A stretch of 64,000 nucleotides of DNA from Terriglobia bacterium (GCA_020073085.1 JAIQFV010000023.1:35732-99731); one strand, 5' to 3'. Positions 10,589 through 19,821 are shown, counted from the first letter of the stretch. The notes: generated by a model not told the origin, from the sequence alone. Translations and numbers: made by a program.

Positions 10589-10610
10589 TAACGAATTCAT
10601 TCGTTACTAC
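10585..10610. repeat. Dispersed palindrome with AACGAATTCATTCGTT core
   Basis: A 26-base near-perfect inverted repeat: arms GTAGTAACGAAT and ATTCGTTACTAC around TC. It starts at the last base of the final Trp codon and supplies the receptor's TAG stop. The same core, in both orientations, recurs eight times in the 15.1-16.0 kb tandem array, so this is a dispersed REP-like element. Confidence 0.8.
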
Positions 10611-10617
10611 ATTTTGG

Positions 10618-10651
10618 GCAGGAAGGGTAGCAAGTCCCTTCCTGCTTTTTT
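10618..10651 (+). terminator. Rho-independent terminator after second receptor
   Basis: Ten-base stem GCAGGAAGGG (10618-10627) with CCCTTCCTGC (10636-10645), 8-base loop, then six T. Sequence and placement match the terminator of the upstream paralogue, so the duplication included it. Confidence 0.88.
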
Positions 10652-10801
10652 GTTTCGAGAACGGCATTCCAGGTCTTCTCAAGGGTGGTCCTGCGATCCG
10701 GCGAATTTATCCATCGCGGATGACGGTTCAGATTGCATTTTCATCGGGGCCAGCTTAGAATGCGGTTCTACCCTCTGGAATCGCTCACAACAGGTTTCGA
10801 C

Positions 10802-12535
10802 ATGGCACAGGCATCAATGAACAGAAGCAGTGCCACACTCCTACGAGCCCTGGCTTGCGGGCTGATTTTCCTCCTCACGAATTCTTTTGCCGCCAGTAAA
10901 AAGACAAAGCCTGCGACCGACACCCCGGACGCAGTTGGCAAGTTCAAGGTCGCTGTAGACCTGGTGTCGGTCAATGCCGCGGTGACCGACAAGAAAGGAA
11001 ACCCGGTCACCAGTCTCACTCAGAACGACTTCCAAGTCCTGGAGGAAGGCGTCCCTCAAACGATTACTGTTTTTCGCGTGCAAGCAGCGCCCGGCGCTGT
11101 GGTCGCCGGCCCCGCCTCAAGTGAGAGCCCCGCTGCGGCCGATGCCATCAATCTTCTCTCGCGCAAAGTCATCCTCTTCGTGGATGACTATCACTTGAAT
11201 TTCGAGACCCTGGCCCAGTTGAAAAAAGCGGGCGAGAAGTTCATTGAGAGCGGGCTCACTCCGACGGACCTGGTGGCCCTGATCACCGCCTCCGGCAAGA
11301 ATTCCACCGAGTTTACCAAGTACCGGGATTACGTGGTGGCCAACCTGAAGAATGTCTCTCCTATTGAGACAATGCATCGTCAAACCTCCGACTGCCCTCC
11401 CCTGACGGATTACCAGGTCACGCTGATCAGCGCGCAGGAGGAACATGCGGGCGAAGCTTTTGACGTGGCGGTGAATGACACCATTCATTGTGCCAACCTG
11501 GAGGGTCTACCGAATGCCGCCGACATCGCAGCCAATATGGTGAAGGCCGCCGCCCGGTCGAGGAATGCAGAAATCGTCGAGGACTCCCGTCGCACCTTGT
11601 ACGCCCTTCAGGCGCTGGCGCGACGGCTGCGCGCCATCGAAGGCCCCAAGCTGGTGGTGTTCCTCTCAGGGGGATTACTGACCCGGGAGATTGTCTCGCA
11701 ACTCCAGGACGTCATCGACGCCGCGATCCGCGCCAATACCATCATCGATTCAATCGATGCCAAGGGTCTGGTGGCAACCCCCCCGGGAGGCGACGCTTCC
11801 AGTTCCCTTCCCATTTCCCCCCAAGCCGCTATTATGCGGTCCCGACTGGATTCCGACGAGCGGTACGCCAAGGAGGACGCTCTCAATGCCCTGGCCGCTG
11901 ACACCGGGGGCACCTTTTTCCACAACAGCAATGATTTGTTGGGGCAAATGAAGGCGGCGATCTCTCGAACCCAGGTGAGTTACCTGTTGGGTTATTACTC
12001 CACCAACCCAAAACGTGATGGGACCTTCCGCAAGATCGTGGTCAAAGTGAATCAGCCCGGTGTCACTGTGTCCGCGCGCAAAGGTTACTTTGCCCCCAAG
12101 GGAGAAGAAGCCTTTGAGGTGGCCAAGAACGAAGATATCCGGGAGGCGCTGCGGACCGCCGAAGATCTGAAAGAGATCCCGGTGACCGTCGGATTCAACG
12201 TCACTCATCCGGATCCCGTTCATACCCTGGTCTCCATCCAAACGCGGATTGACGTCCGAAAGATTCGCTTTCAAAAGCGCGAGAACCGCAACCGCAATAT
12301 CTTTACGATTGTCACGGTGGTCTATGACTCCAATGACCACTACGTCGAAGGCCGGGAAACGCGGATCGATTTCAACCTCACGGATCCGAGTTACCGGAAC
12401 GTCATGGAAGAAGGGCTGCTCGCACAGGCGAGTTTTCGATTGGAACCCGGCAGTTACAGACTCAAGACCGTCGTGCGCGAGGCCGGGGAGACAAAGCTGG
12501 GTAGCGCCACTAAAACGATTGAGATCATGAACTGA
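10802..12535 (+). CDS. Exported VWFA-related protein (acidobacterial type)
   Basis: Member of the VWFA-related family expanded in Acidobacteriota; the molecular role is unknown. ATG 10802 or 10817 both give a plausible signal peptide (MNRSSATLLRALACGLIFLL); neither has a strong ribosome site. After it comes the family's N-terminal Ig-like segment (VDLVSVNAAVTDKKGNPVTS, DFQVLEEGVPQTITVF), then a VWA fold beginning VILFVDDYHLNF and continuing to about residue 380. The usual MIDAS DxSxS is replaced by DDYH, so metal-dependent adhesion of the classical kind is doubtful. The segment SYLLGYYSTNPKRDGTFRKI and the KGYFAPK motif are typical of this family. It is followed 56 bases later by a related gene, probably co-transcribed. 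Confidence 0.85.
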   Translation: MAQASMNRSSATLLRALACGLIFLLTNSFAASKKTKPATDTPDAVGKFKVAVDLVSVNAAVTDKKGNPVTSLTQNDFQVLEEGVPQTITVFRVQAAPGAVVAGPASSESPAAADAINLLSRKVILFVDDYHLNFETLAQLKKAGEKFIESGLTPTDLVALITASGKNSTEFTKYRDYVVANLKNVSPIETMHRQTSDCPPLTDYQVTLISAQEEHAGEAFDVAVNDTIHCANLEGLPNAADIAANMVKAAARSRNAEIVEDSRRTLYALQALARRLRAIEGPKLVVFLSGGLLTREIVSQLQDVIDAAIRANTIIDSIDAKGLVATPPGGDASSSLPISPQAAIMRSRLDSDERYAKEDALNALAADTGGTFFHNSNDLLGQMKAAISRTQVSYLLGYYSTNPKRDGTFRKIVVKVNQPGVTVSARKGYFAPKGEEAFEVAKNEDIREALRTAEDLKEIPVTVGFNVTHPDPVHTLVSIQTRIDVRKIRFQKRENRNRNIFTIVTVVYDSNDHYVEGRETRIDFNLTDPSYRNVMEEGLLAQASFRLEPGSYRLKTVVREAGETKLGSATKTIEIMN

Positions 12536-12591
12536 ACCCGGTGGGTTGCCAGAATGTTCCGGACGGCTCGCCGACAAAGGGAGAGAAATTC

Positions 12592-15012
12592 ATGAGAATC
12601 AAGAATTGGCTCATTTGGTCGGCCCTGTGCCTTTTCGTCATGGGGGGATTCATTGGTGCGGGCGCGGCCCTCAAGGCCTCAGCGCCCCAGGCCCCTTCCC
12701 CGCAGACCGCCCCTGCGGCCCCCTCGGCTCCAGCTCCGCAGACAAACAATCAGCCCTCCCTTTCCAATCAGAATGTGATTCGCATTGAAGTTCCCGTCGT
12801 TACGGTCGACGTGGTGGTCACCGACAAGAAAGGAAAGCCGGTGAAAGGACTGGCCAAGGGGGATTTCAAGCTCCTCGAAGACGGCGTGGCGCAAAATCTC
12901 ACCAACTTCGAATATCTCAGTGAAGAGGAACCCACTGGAGAACTGGCTTCCATCACCACGGATCGCCCCCTCGGCGGCGAACGGCAAAACTATATCCTGT
13001 TCCTGTTTGACAACACGTCGATGGATCCCAGCAGCCAGGAGCGTTCTCGCCATGCTGCCGCGAAGTTCATCGACGAAAATCTACGCACCGGGGACCTGGT
13101 CGCCATTGCCAACTATCGAAATTCCATGCAGATTGTTCAGAATTTCTCCGGCAATAAAACGCGTCTCGCCCGGGCATTGGGCGTCCTCGTGACTGGGGAG
13201 TCCATTGATAAAACGGATACCGGCGCCAATGCCCCGTCCAACACGCCCTTTGATCGCGCGCAGCAGAGCCTCCGATCCCTGGGCGCTCAGTTCGACGCGC
13301 GCAATCTCATGATTGCGATGCGGGGATTGTTCAATTCAATGCGTCCCATCAAAGGCCGGAAATCCTTGATTGTGTTTTCGGGAGGGATTTCCCTCTCCGC
13401 GGACAATCATGTGGACCTGATCGCGGCCATTGATGCTGCCAACAAGGCCAACGTGACGGTGTACACCATCGATGCGAAGGGCTTGAGTGTGGACATGCCC
13501 ACCCCCAACACCCCGAACCCGCGCCGTATGAGTTCCAATTCCTCAACCTCCACGCCGGCTCTCGGTTCTTTCGTGAATTCCTTCCAGGGATCCCCTCGAG
13601 GCGGTGGAGGAGCCCCCGGGGGGGGCAGCGGCCGGCCGGGCGGTGGAGCGCCCGGAGGAGCACCCGGCGGAGGAGCCCCAGGAGGTAATCCGGGCGGCTT
13701 TCCAGGCGGCAATCCCGGCGGGTTCCCGGGAAGCAACACGGGCAACCCCAGGGGGAATACCGGCAACTTCCCGGGCAATGACCCCATGGACCCCAATAGC
13801 AATAACCCGTTCGGAAATCGAAATCCGCTGGACCGAAGACTCGACCAGATGACTTTGAGCGACCTCAAGGATGTGTTGCTCAGCATGGCCACAGAAACCG
13901 GTGGGTTTTACATCCGGAATTCAAACGATTTTAATCGCGGCCTTCAGGAAATCAAATCCGAGATGAGAAACTTCTATTCACTCGGATATGAATCGAATAA
14001 CCAGGTGCACGACGGGAAATTCCGAGCGATCAAAGTGGAAATGGTGAAGAAGGGCTTCAACATCAAGTACCGAAAAGGTTATTTTGACAAGAAATCCCAG
14101 GACGCGCTGGCCGGAACACCGGCAGAAAAGCCTTTGAATAAGGCCATCGAGGAAAGCAGCCCCTTGACCGCCCTTCCGGTGCAACTCGTCTCCGACTACT
14201 TCTATGAGGGTCCCAGCCAGGCTCGCGCCCCGGTGAGCGTGCGTCTCCCCATTTCCAAGTTGAGGATGAAAAAAGACAAGGGTCTGCGCAGTGATGCGAT
14301 CGACATTCTGGGGGTGGCGCTTCGCGAAGACGGGACGAAGGCGGCCCGGTTCAGCGACACCATGAATCTGAGGATGGAGAACGATCAATGGAAGAAACTG
14401 CCCGAAAATGCGACCGTCACATTCCCCAATTACTTTCGCCTGCCCCCCGGTAAGTACCGGCTGAAGGTGGCTGTACATGATGAGGGGGACCTGGTGGGCA
14501 CGGTCGAACAGCCTGTCGAAATCCCGCCTTACGCCGGCGGTCAGTTTACTACGAGCAGCCTCGTCCTAAGCAGCGAGGTCCGGCCGCTTTCCGGGTTGAT
14601 CAGCAGCCTCGAATCGGAACTGCTCGACGATAAGAACCCCCTCATATCCAATGGAATGAAGGTGTACCAATCCGTCGACAAGAGGTTCTATGCGGGCACG
14701 GCGGTGTGCATCTATTTCAGTCTTTACAATCTGACAGTCGATCCGAATCAGAAGAAACCGTCCTTGCTGTTGAGTTATTCGCTGATCTCCAACGACAAGC
14801 TGGTCTTTCAGATGCCTCTGTCCAGCATCACTCAGCTTCCCGCCATCGAAAACGGCGTGCTTCCGGTGGGGATGTGGGTACCTCTCAAGGACTTGACTCC
14901 CGGGCACTACACCATCCAGGTCATGGTCCGTGACGGGCTGACCAATGTCACGCATTACTTGCGCGACCAATTTGATGTCGAGGCCGCCCAAGAGAGTGTG
15001 GCCAAGAAATAG
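12592..15012 (+). CDS. Exported VWFA-related protein with glycine-rich insert (acidobacterial type), 806 aa
   Basis: Second VWFA-related protein. ATG 12592 follows AAAGGGAGA; residues 1-27 look like a signal peptide, followed by an Ala/Pro/Gln-rich linker. The family segment VVTVDVVVTDKKGKPVKGL leads into a VWA fold starting ILFLFDNTSMDPSSQ, where DNTSM stands in the MIDAS position. At about residues 337-400 (13600-13800) an insert rich in Gly, Pro and Asn made of short GGAPGG and NPGGFPGG repeats splits the domain. The fold resumes at LSDLKDVLLSMATETGGFYI and ends with the family motif NFYSLGYES. A beta-rich C-terminal part follows. The last ~20 codons have been duplicated downstream in a tandem array. 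Confidence 0.85.
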   Translation: MRIKNWLIWSALCLFVMGGFIGAGAALKASAPQAPSPQTAPAAPSAPAPQTNNQPSLSNQNVIRIEVPVVTVDVVVTDKKGKPVKGLAKGDFKLLEDGVAQNLTNFEYLSEEEPTGELASITTDRPLGGERQNYILFLFDNTSMDPSSQERSRHAAAKFIDENLRTGDLVAIANYRNSMQIVQNFSGNKTRLARALGVLVTGESIDKTDTGANAPSNTPFDRAQQSLRSLGAQFDARNLMIAMRGLFNSMRPIKGRKSLIVFSGGISLSADNHVDLIAAIDAANKANVTVYTIDAKGLSVDMPTPNTPNPRRMSSNSSTSTPALGSFVNSFQGSPRGGGGAPGGGSGRPGGGAPGGAPGGGAPGGNPGGFPGGNPGGFPGSNTGNPRGNTGNFPGNDPMDPNSNNPFGNRNPLDRRLDQMTLSDLKDVLLSMATETGGFYIRNSNDFNRGLQEIKSEMRNFYSLGYESNNQVHDGKFRAIKVEMVKKGFNIKYRKGYFDKKSQDALAGTPAEKPLNKAIEESSPLTALPVQLVSDYFYEGPSQARAPVSVRLPISKLRMKKDKGLRSDAIDILGVALREDGTKAARFSDTMNLRMENDQWKKLPENATVTFPNYFRLPPGKYRLKVAVHDEGDLVGTVEQPVEIPPYAGGQFTTSSLVLSSEVRPLSGLISSLESELLDDKNPLISNGMKVYQSVDKRFYAGTAVCIYFSLYNLTVDPNQKKPSLLLSYSLISNDKLVFQMPLSSITQLPAIENGVLPVGMWVPLKDLTPGHYTIQVMVRDGLTNVTHYLRDQFDVEAAQESVAKK

Positions 15013-15994
15013 CTGGGGTCCACGTACTGAAGTCGAAACGCCTTCCGCAGAGCGCATGCGGGAGGCGTTTTTTTGTGCCTGAGAGGAACCTGCCTGCTCA
15101 GCGTAGGAACGAATTCATTCGTTGCTCAAATTCGTCAATTGCCACCCCCTGAACGTCCCTCAGGAGCTGCGCTCGTAGGAACGAATGAATTCGTTACTAC
15201 AATTTGAAGTTCATTACTTGCGCGACCAATTGGATGTAGAGGCCGCTCAAGAGAGTGTGGCCAAGAAATAGCTGGGGTCTACGTACTGAAGTCGAAACGC
15301 CTTCCGCAGAGCGCATGCGGGAGGCGTTTTTTTTTGCGCCTGAGAGGAACCTGCCTGCTCAGCGTAGGAACGAATTCATTCGTTGCTCCAACTCGTCAAT
15401 TGCCACCCCCTGAACGTCCCTCAGGAGCTACGCTCGTAGGAACGAATGAATTCGTTACTACAATTTGAGGTTCATTACTTGCGCGACCAATTGGATGTCG
15501 AGGCCGCCCAAGAGAGTGTGGCCAAGAAATGGCTGGGGTCCACGTCCTGAAGTTGAAACGCCTTCCGCAGAGCGCATGCGGGAGGCGTTTTTTTGCGCCT
15601 GAGAGGAACCTGCCTGCTCAGCGTAGTAACGAATTCATTCGTTGCTCCAACTCGTCAATTGCCCCCCCCTGAACGTCCCTCAGGAGCTACGCTCGTAGGA
15701 ACGAATGAATTCGTTACTACAATTTGAGGTTTATTACTTGCGCGACCAATTGGATGTAGAGGCCGCTCAAGAGAGTGTGGCCGAGAAATAGCGGGGGTCC
15801 ACGTACTGAAGTCGAAACGCCTTCCGCAGAGCGCATGCGGGAGGCGTTGTTTTGTGCCTGAGAGGAACCTGCCTGCTCAGCGTAGTAACGAATTCATTCG
15901 TTGCTCCAACTCGTCAATTGCCACCCCCTGAACGTCCCTCAGGTGCTACGCTCGTAGGAACGAATGAATTCGTTACTACAATTTGAGGTTTATT
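14952..15994. repeat. Tandem array, four copies of a 259-261 bp unit
   Basis: Equivalent points fall at 14952, 15212, 15473 and 15732, and a partial restart at 15991. Each unit holds the last ~20 codons of the VWA gene, a rho-independent terminator, the palindrome AACGAATTCATTCGTT and, about 57 bases on, its reverse complement AACGAATGAATTCGTT. Copy 1 is the real gene end; copy 2 keeps the stop codon, copy 3 has TAG changed to TGG, copy 4 has small substitutions. The array ends exactly on the stop codon of lpxD on the opposite strand. Confidence 0.9.
15037..15074 (+). terminator. Terminator after VWA gene, copied in the tandem array
   Basis: Twelve-base stem AACGCCTTCCGC (15037-15048) with GCGGGAGGCGTT (15058-15069), one G-T pair, then a T run to 15074. 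Copies lie at 15296-15334, 15557-15594 and 15816-15854; the last has a T run broken by G and is probably weaker. Confidence 0.85.
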
Positions 15995-17033
15995 CCTTTT
16001 CCGGGCGCTCTTTCATCTGCTCCGACAGGGCGTCGAGCCGCCGCGCCAACTCTCGAACGCTTTTCTGAAGCTCCGGCAATTTTGCGAAAACGGCGGTCGC
16101 CTTGAGCCATTGATAATTCTCTATGGCAGGAGACCCTGAAATCACCTGCCCGGCGGGCACATCGCGCGGAATCCCGGACTGGGCCGTGACCACGACGCCA
16201 TCCCCGATGGTGAGGTGTCCCGCCACGCCCACTTGACCTGTTAACACAACGTCCTTCCCCACCACGGTGCTGCCCGCCAATCCCACCTGCGCGCAAAGCA
16301 GCGAATTCTCCCCCACCGTGGAGGCATGTCCCACCTGCACCAGGTTGTCGATCTTTGCGCCTTTCTTGACCCGGGTCTCTCCGATCGTTCCGCGATCAAT
16401 CGTCGAATTGGCGCCGATTTCGACATCATCTTCAAGGATTACAATTCCCGACTGCACCATCTTGTAATAGCTTCCATCCGATTGCTTGGCAAACCCGAAG
16501 CCGTCCCCTCCCACGACGACACCATTCTGAAGGATGACGTTGTTCCCCAGAAGACAGTATTCGCGGACCACCACATTCGCATGCGCGAAGAAATGATCGC
16601 CAATCCGCACTCCTCGGTAAATCGTAGCCGGCCCCACCAGGACGGCATCATTGCCGATCACTACATCTTCGTGTATCACCACATAGGGACCCACATGGGC
16701 GCGTGCTCCGATGCGGGACGTCGGGTCGATGCAGGCGGTGGTGTGAATGCCCGGGGAGTATTGCGGAGGGGAGTAGAATAACTCGATAGCTTTGGCGAAG
16801 GTCAGATAGGGATTTTCGCAGCGCAACGTTGCCTGGGGCAAAGGGGCGAAATCCTCCGAGACAATGAGGGCGGAGGCGCGGGTGGTTTTTGCGGCCGCCA
16901 CGTACTTGGGATTCGAAATGAAGGTCAAATCTCCTTCGCCGGCGGTTTCAATCCCAAGCACCCGGCGAATTTCGATGCCGCTGTCCCCCTCCAGGCGGCA
17001 GTTCAACCGTTTTGCAATCTCTCCAAGGCGCAT
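15990..17033 (-). CDS. lpxD: UDP-3-O-acylglucosamine N-acyltransferase LpxD
   Basis: Adds the second 3-hydroxyacyl chain (from acyl-ACP) to UDP-3-O-acylglucosamine in lipid A synthesis; cytoplasmic homotrimer. At 347 residues it has the usual length. Residues 1-95 form the uridine-binding domain (ETAGEGDLTFISNPKY), followed by a left-handed beta helix of hexapeptide repeats (GARAHVGPYVVIHEDVVIG and on). His236 in NLVQVGHASTVG corresponds to the catalytic histidine of the family. The C-terminal helix (LQKSVRELARRLDALSEQM) is present. Its stop codon coincides with the edge of the tandem array. It is divergent from murJ, with 104 bases between. No other lpx genes are nearby. Confidence 0.95.
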   Translation of the reverse strand: MRLGEIAKRLNCRLEGDSGIEIRRVLGIETAGEGDLTFISNPKYVAAAKTTRASALIVSEDFAPLPQATLRCENPYLTFAKAIELFYSPPQYSPGIHTTACIDPTSRIGARAHVGPYVVIHEDVVIGNDAVLVGPATIYRGVRIGDHFFAHANVVVREYCLLGNNVILQNGVVVGGDGFGFAKQSDGSYYKMVQSGIVILEDDVEIGANSTIDRGTIGETRVKKGAKIDNLVQVGHASTVGENSLLCAQVGLAGSTVVGKDVVLTGQVGVAGHLTIGDGVVVTAQSGIPRDVPAGQVISGSPAIENYQWLKATAVFAKLPELQKSVRELARRLDALSEQMKERPEKE

Positions 17034-17137
17034 TCATCCGTCTCCATGGATAACAACGAGGTGAACTCCAGCGTAAATTCGCAGGTGGGTCCGATTGCCA
17101 GTTAACTTCGGCGTATGCTAGTATACGCGGGTTTTTC
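17034..17137. promoter_or_regulatory. Divergent promoter region lpxD / murJ
   Basis: The 104-base gap between divergent starts must carry both promoters. A TATGCTAGTATAC stretch at about 17113-17125 could supply a -10 for murJ, but no good -35 or ribosome site was found, so the assignment is weak. Confidence 0.35.
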
Positions 17138-18184
17138 ATGCCGAACAATTCTCCAATGCACGAGCCGCCATCCCAGACCCAGCAGAACAAGCTGCATATC
17201 CTGAAGCACGCCGGAATCATTACTTCGATCACCCTGGTGAGCCGTATCCTGGGTTACGTCCGCGATCAGAGGATCACGTTTCTCCTGGGGACCCTTCCTG
17301 CAAGTGATGCTTATACGGTCGCTTATCGTATTCCCAACCTCCTTCGCCGCCTGGTCGCCGAGGGGGCCATGACCGCCTCGTTCATTCCCGTGTTTACTCA
17401 CCTGCTCAAAGAGGAAGGCCGGGAAAAGGTCTGGGAATTTGCCAACAAGTTCTTTTGGACCATGGCGTTCGTGTTGACGGGTCTGGCCGTGGTCGGGGTC
17501 ATTTTTTCACCATTTTTCATCGATCTCGTGGCTTCAGGGTTCAGGCATAAGCCCAGTTATGACCTGACCGTTTATCTCAATCGCATCATCTTTCCCTATG
17601 TGTTCTTCATCGGACTGGCGGCGCTGGCCTCCGCCATCCTGAACTCGTTCCATAGCTTTGCCGTTCCTGCCGCGACTCCCATTGCCCTGAATATCTCCAT
17701 CATCACCCTTTCATTCTTTGCCTTTCGATTTCAGGAACCTGCGGTGTCGCTTGCCATAGGGGTCGTTCTGGGGGGGCTGCTGCAACTGCTCATCCAGATA
17801 CCGCAACTGCGGAAGCACGGGATGACGTTCCATTTTGGAGTGTCGCTGACCCATCCCTCCATTCGGAAGGTAGCCCGGCTGATGTTTCCGGTGTTCTTTG
17901 GAGTCGGGGTGGCGCAGTTGGGACTCATCATTGATACGCAGTTTGCTTCGTACCTCTTTGCCGGCGCTCAGGCTTCGCTGTATGTAGCGGACCGCGTGAT
18001 GGAACTGATTCTAGGCGGGTATGCCATTTCCGTGGCGACGGTCATTCTGCCCATGCTCTCTCAACAAGCGGCGGAAAATCAGATTGCCGACATGCGGAAG
18101 ACACTCGCCTTCTCCCTGCGCATTGTCTCTTTCATTGCCATTCCCTCGACGGTGGGATTGAATTCAATGCGCAATCGACGATGA
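17138..18184 (+). pseudogene. murJ: MurJ lipid II flippase, N-terminal fragment (frameshifted)
   Basis: MurJ flips lipid II across the inner membrane and normally has about 510-530 residues with 14 membrane spans. This 348-residue frame covers roughly the first ten spans, with family motifs SRILGYVRDQ, SDAYTVAYRIPNLLRRL and EGAMTASFIPVF. Homology ends after IPSTVGL (Leu codon 18158-18160); six unrelated residues and a TGA follow. The family continues in another frame from Glu-Phe-Asn at 18160 onward (EFNAQSTMITA). The roughly 15 residues normally found between these points (a LREPIxRLLFExG-type segment) are absent, which suggests a deletion near 46 bp that also shifts the frame. It could be a real inactivation or an assembly error. 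The start at 17138 has no clear ribosome site; 17156 is an alternative. Confidence 0.85.
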
Positions 18185-18771
18185 TCACGGCGCCCCCCCT
18201 GATGTTTTTTGCCTTTGGCCTCTGCGCATTCGCTTTGATCAAAGTCGTCGTCCCTGCCTTCTACTCCCTGCACGACACCAAGACCCCAGTTAAGATTGCC
18301 GCCACCGCCTTGAGTTTCAATCTCATTTCAAACTTTCTAGTCAGCCGCCCTGAACACGTGGAAGGGTCTTTGAGGCATGTTTTCGGTTTCTTTGCGGGAA
18401 TTGCCAATACCTTCCATATCCCCTCGCTTCAGAACGGCGGTCTGGCCCTCTCTACCTCGCTCGCTGCTTACATCAATCTTTCCATCCTCGTTTATGTTTT
18501 CCAAAAGAACCACGGACGCTTTGTGACCCGCGAGGTCTTGATCTCAGTCTTCAAGGCCGCCCTCTCCTCGCTGGCCATGGGGCTGGTCTGCTGGTATGTC
18601 ATTCGGATTCCGGGCTGGTACACCGGCCAGCACTTTGCCAAGCAGGTCGTGGCGTTCACCATCACCCTGGGCCTCGGGACCGCGGCCTACTTTGGTCTGG
18701 CCATGATCATGCGTTGTCCTGAACTCGAAGAAGTCTGGGGTATCGCAACGCGACGCAAGGTCAAAGAATAA
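18181..18771 (+). pseudogene. murJ: MurJ lipid II flippase, C-terminal fragment
   Basis: Continuation of the broken murJ. The family sequence resumes before the ATG (from 18160) and runs through APPLMFFAFGLCAFALIKVV and VPAFYSLHDTKTPVKIAATA to the end of the gene, covering about the last four spans. Its ATG overlaps the stop of the first fragment (ATGA), so translational coupling is formally possible, but the missing linker would still leave a damaged transporter. A separate 196-residue gene is unlikely. Confidence 0.82.
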
Positions 18772-18930
18772 GAACCATCTTTGCAACGGGCAGAAGAATG
18801 CAGCGTCGTCTGCCTTTTCGCGGTGGACTCCATGGGCGCACCCCGCAAAGAGATCTCTTCCTGCAACGCTGATCCCCCCTCCTGAATTTTTTCTTTTCCG
18901 TTTTCAGTTCATTCGTTCTACTCTTCTCTC

Positions 18931-19821
18931 ATGCAGCGGCACATTGATGCCTATCTCAACTATATTCGCGTTGAAAAGGGCCTGGCGAGTAACACCCTGG
19001 AGGCATACGGGCGAGATCTTGCCCTTTGGAAAAGATTTTTTGCGGACCGGAAGGAGAATCCGTCCCTGGAGTCGGTATCTCGCAAGGAGGTGGTGGAGTT
19101 TCTCCAGTGGCTTTACCAGCGGGGGTTGAATAGCCGGTCTGTCGCACGCGCGCTGACTGCACTTCGAAACTTCTTCAAGTTCTTGGAACTGGATGGAATT
19201 GTACAGAGCAACCCCACCGCTCAGGTGGAATCGCCGAAACTCTGGAAGAAACTGCCCAAATACCTCTCCATCGCCGAAGTCGAACAGCTTTTGAATGCTC
19301 CTGACCTGGAAACACCTATCGGATTGCGCGACAAGGCGATGCTTGAGCTTCTCTATGCGACGGGTTTGCGGGTCACCGAGCTGGTCAGCTTGAAGTTTAC
19401 CAATCTCCATCTGGACCCGGGCTACGTCCAGTGCCTTGGAAAAGGAGATAAAGAACGGATTGTCCCCCTGGGCAAGTCGGCGGCTGCATGTATCGAACGA
19501 TACATTGCCAAGGCACGCGAGGAACTCCTGAAGCCGCGCCGGTGCGACTTCCTGTTCGTCACCCATCGCGGTGACCGCATGACCCGGCAGTCCTTCTGGA
19601 TCATCATTTCCAACTATGGGCGCAAAGCCGGATTGAAGACTAAGCTGACCCCACACCTGCTGCGCCATTCCTTCGCCACCCATCTGCTGGAGCGAGGTGC
19701 CGACCTGCGCTCAGTCCAGACCATGCTGGGCCACGCCGATATATCCACGACCCAGATCTACACTCATGTGATCAACACCCGCTTGAGAGAGATCTATCAG
19801 AAGCATCATCCAAGGGCGTGA
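18931..19821 (+). CDS. xerD: Tyrosine recombinase XerC/XerD type, 296 aa
   Basis: Site-specific recombinase that normally resolves chromosome dimers at dif with its partner and FtsK. Length and all catalytic residues match the Xer family: Arg147 (GLRVTEL), Lys171 (LGKGDKERIVPL), His242 and Arg245 (HLLRHSFATH), His268 (MLGHADISTTQIYTHV) and nucleophile Tyr277. An N-terminal SAM-like core-binding domain covers residues 1-90. It stands alone after murJ; no attachment site, integron cassettes or phage genes are seen, so a housekeeping role is more likely than a mobile integrase. XerD rather than XerC is a weak preference. Confidence 0.88.
   Translation: MQRHIDAYLNYIRVEKGLASNTLEAYGRDLALWKRFFADRKENPSLESVSRKEVVEFLQWLYQRGLNSRSVARALTALRNFFKFLELDGIVQSNPTAQVESPKLWKKLPKYLSIAEVEQLLNAPDLETPIGLRDKAMLELLYATGLRVTELVSLKFTNLHLDPGYVQCLGKGDKERIVPLGKSAAACIERYIAKAREELLKPRRCDFLFVTHRGDRMTRQSFWIIISNYGRKAGLKTKLTPHLLRHSFATHLLERGADLRSVQTMLGHADISTTQIYTHVINTRLREIYQKHHPRA

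Noticed and set aside
14952..15994. Regularly spaced repeats considered as a CRISPR array
   Set aside because: Units are ~260 bp, nearly identical throughout, with no variable spacers, and contain a gene end and terminator.
18931..19821. Phage or integrative-element integrase
   Set aside because: Length and sequence match housekeeping Xer recombinases and no phage genes, tRNA target or att repeats are nearby.
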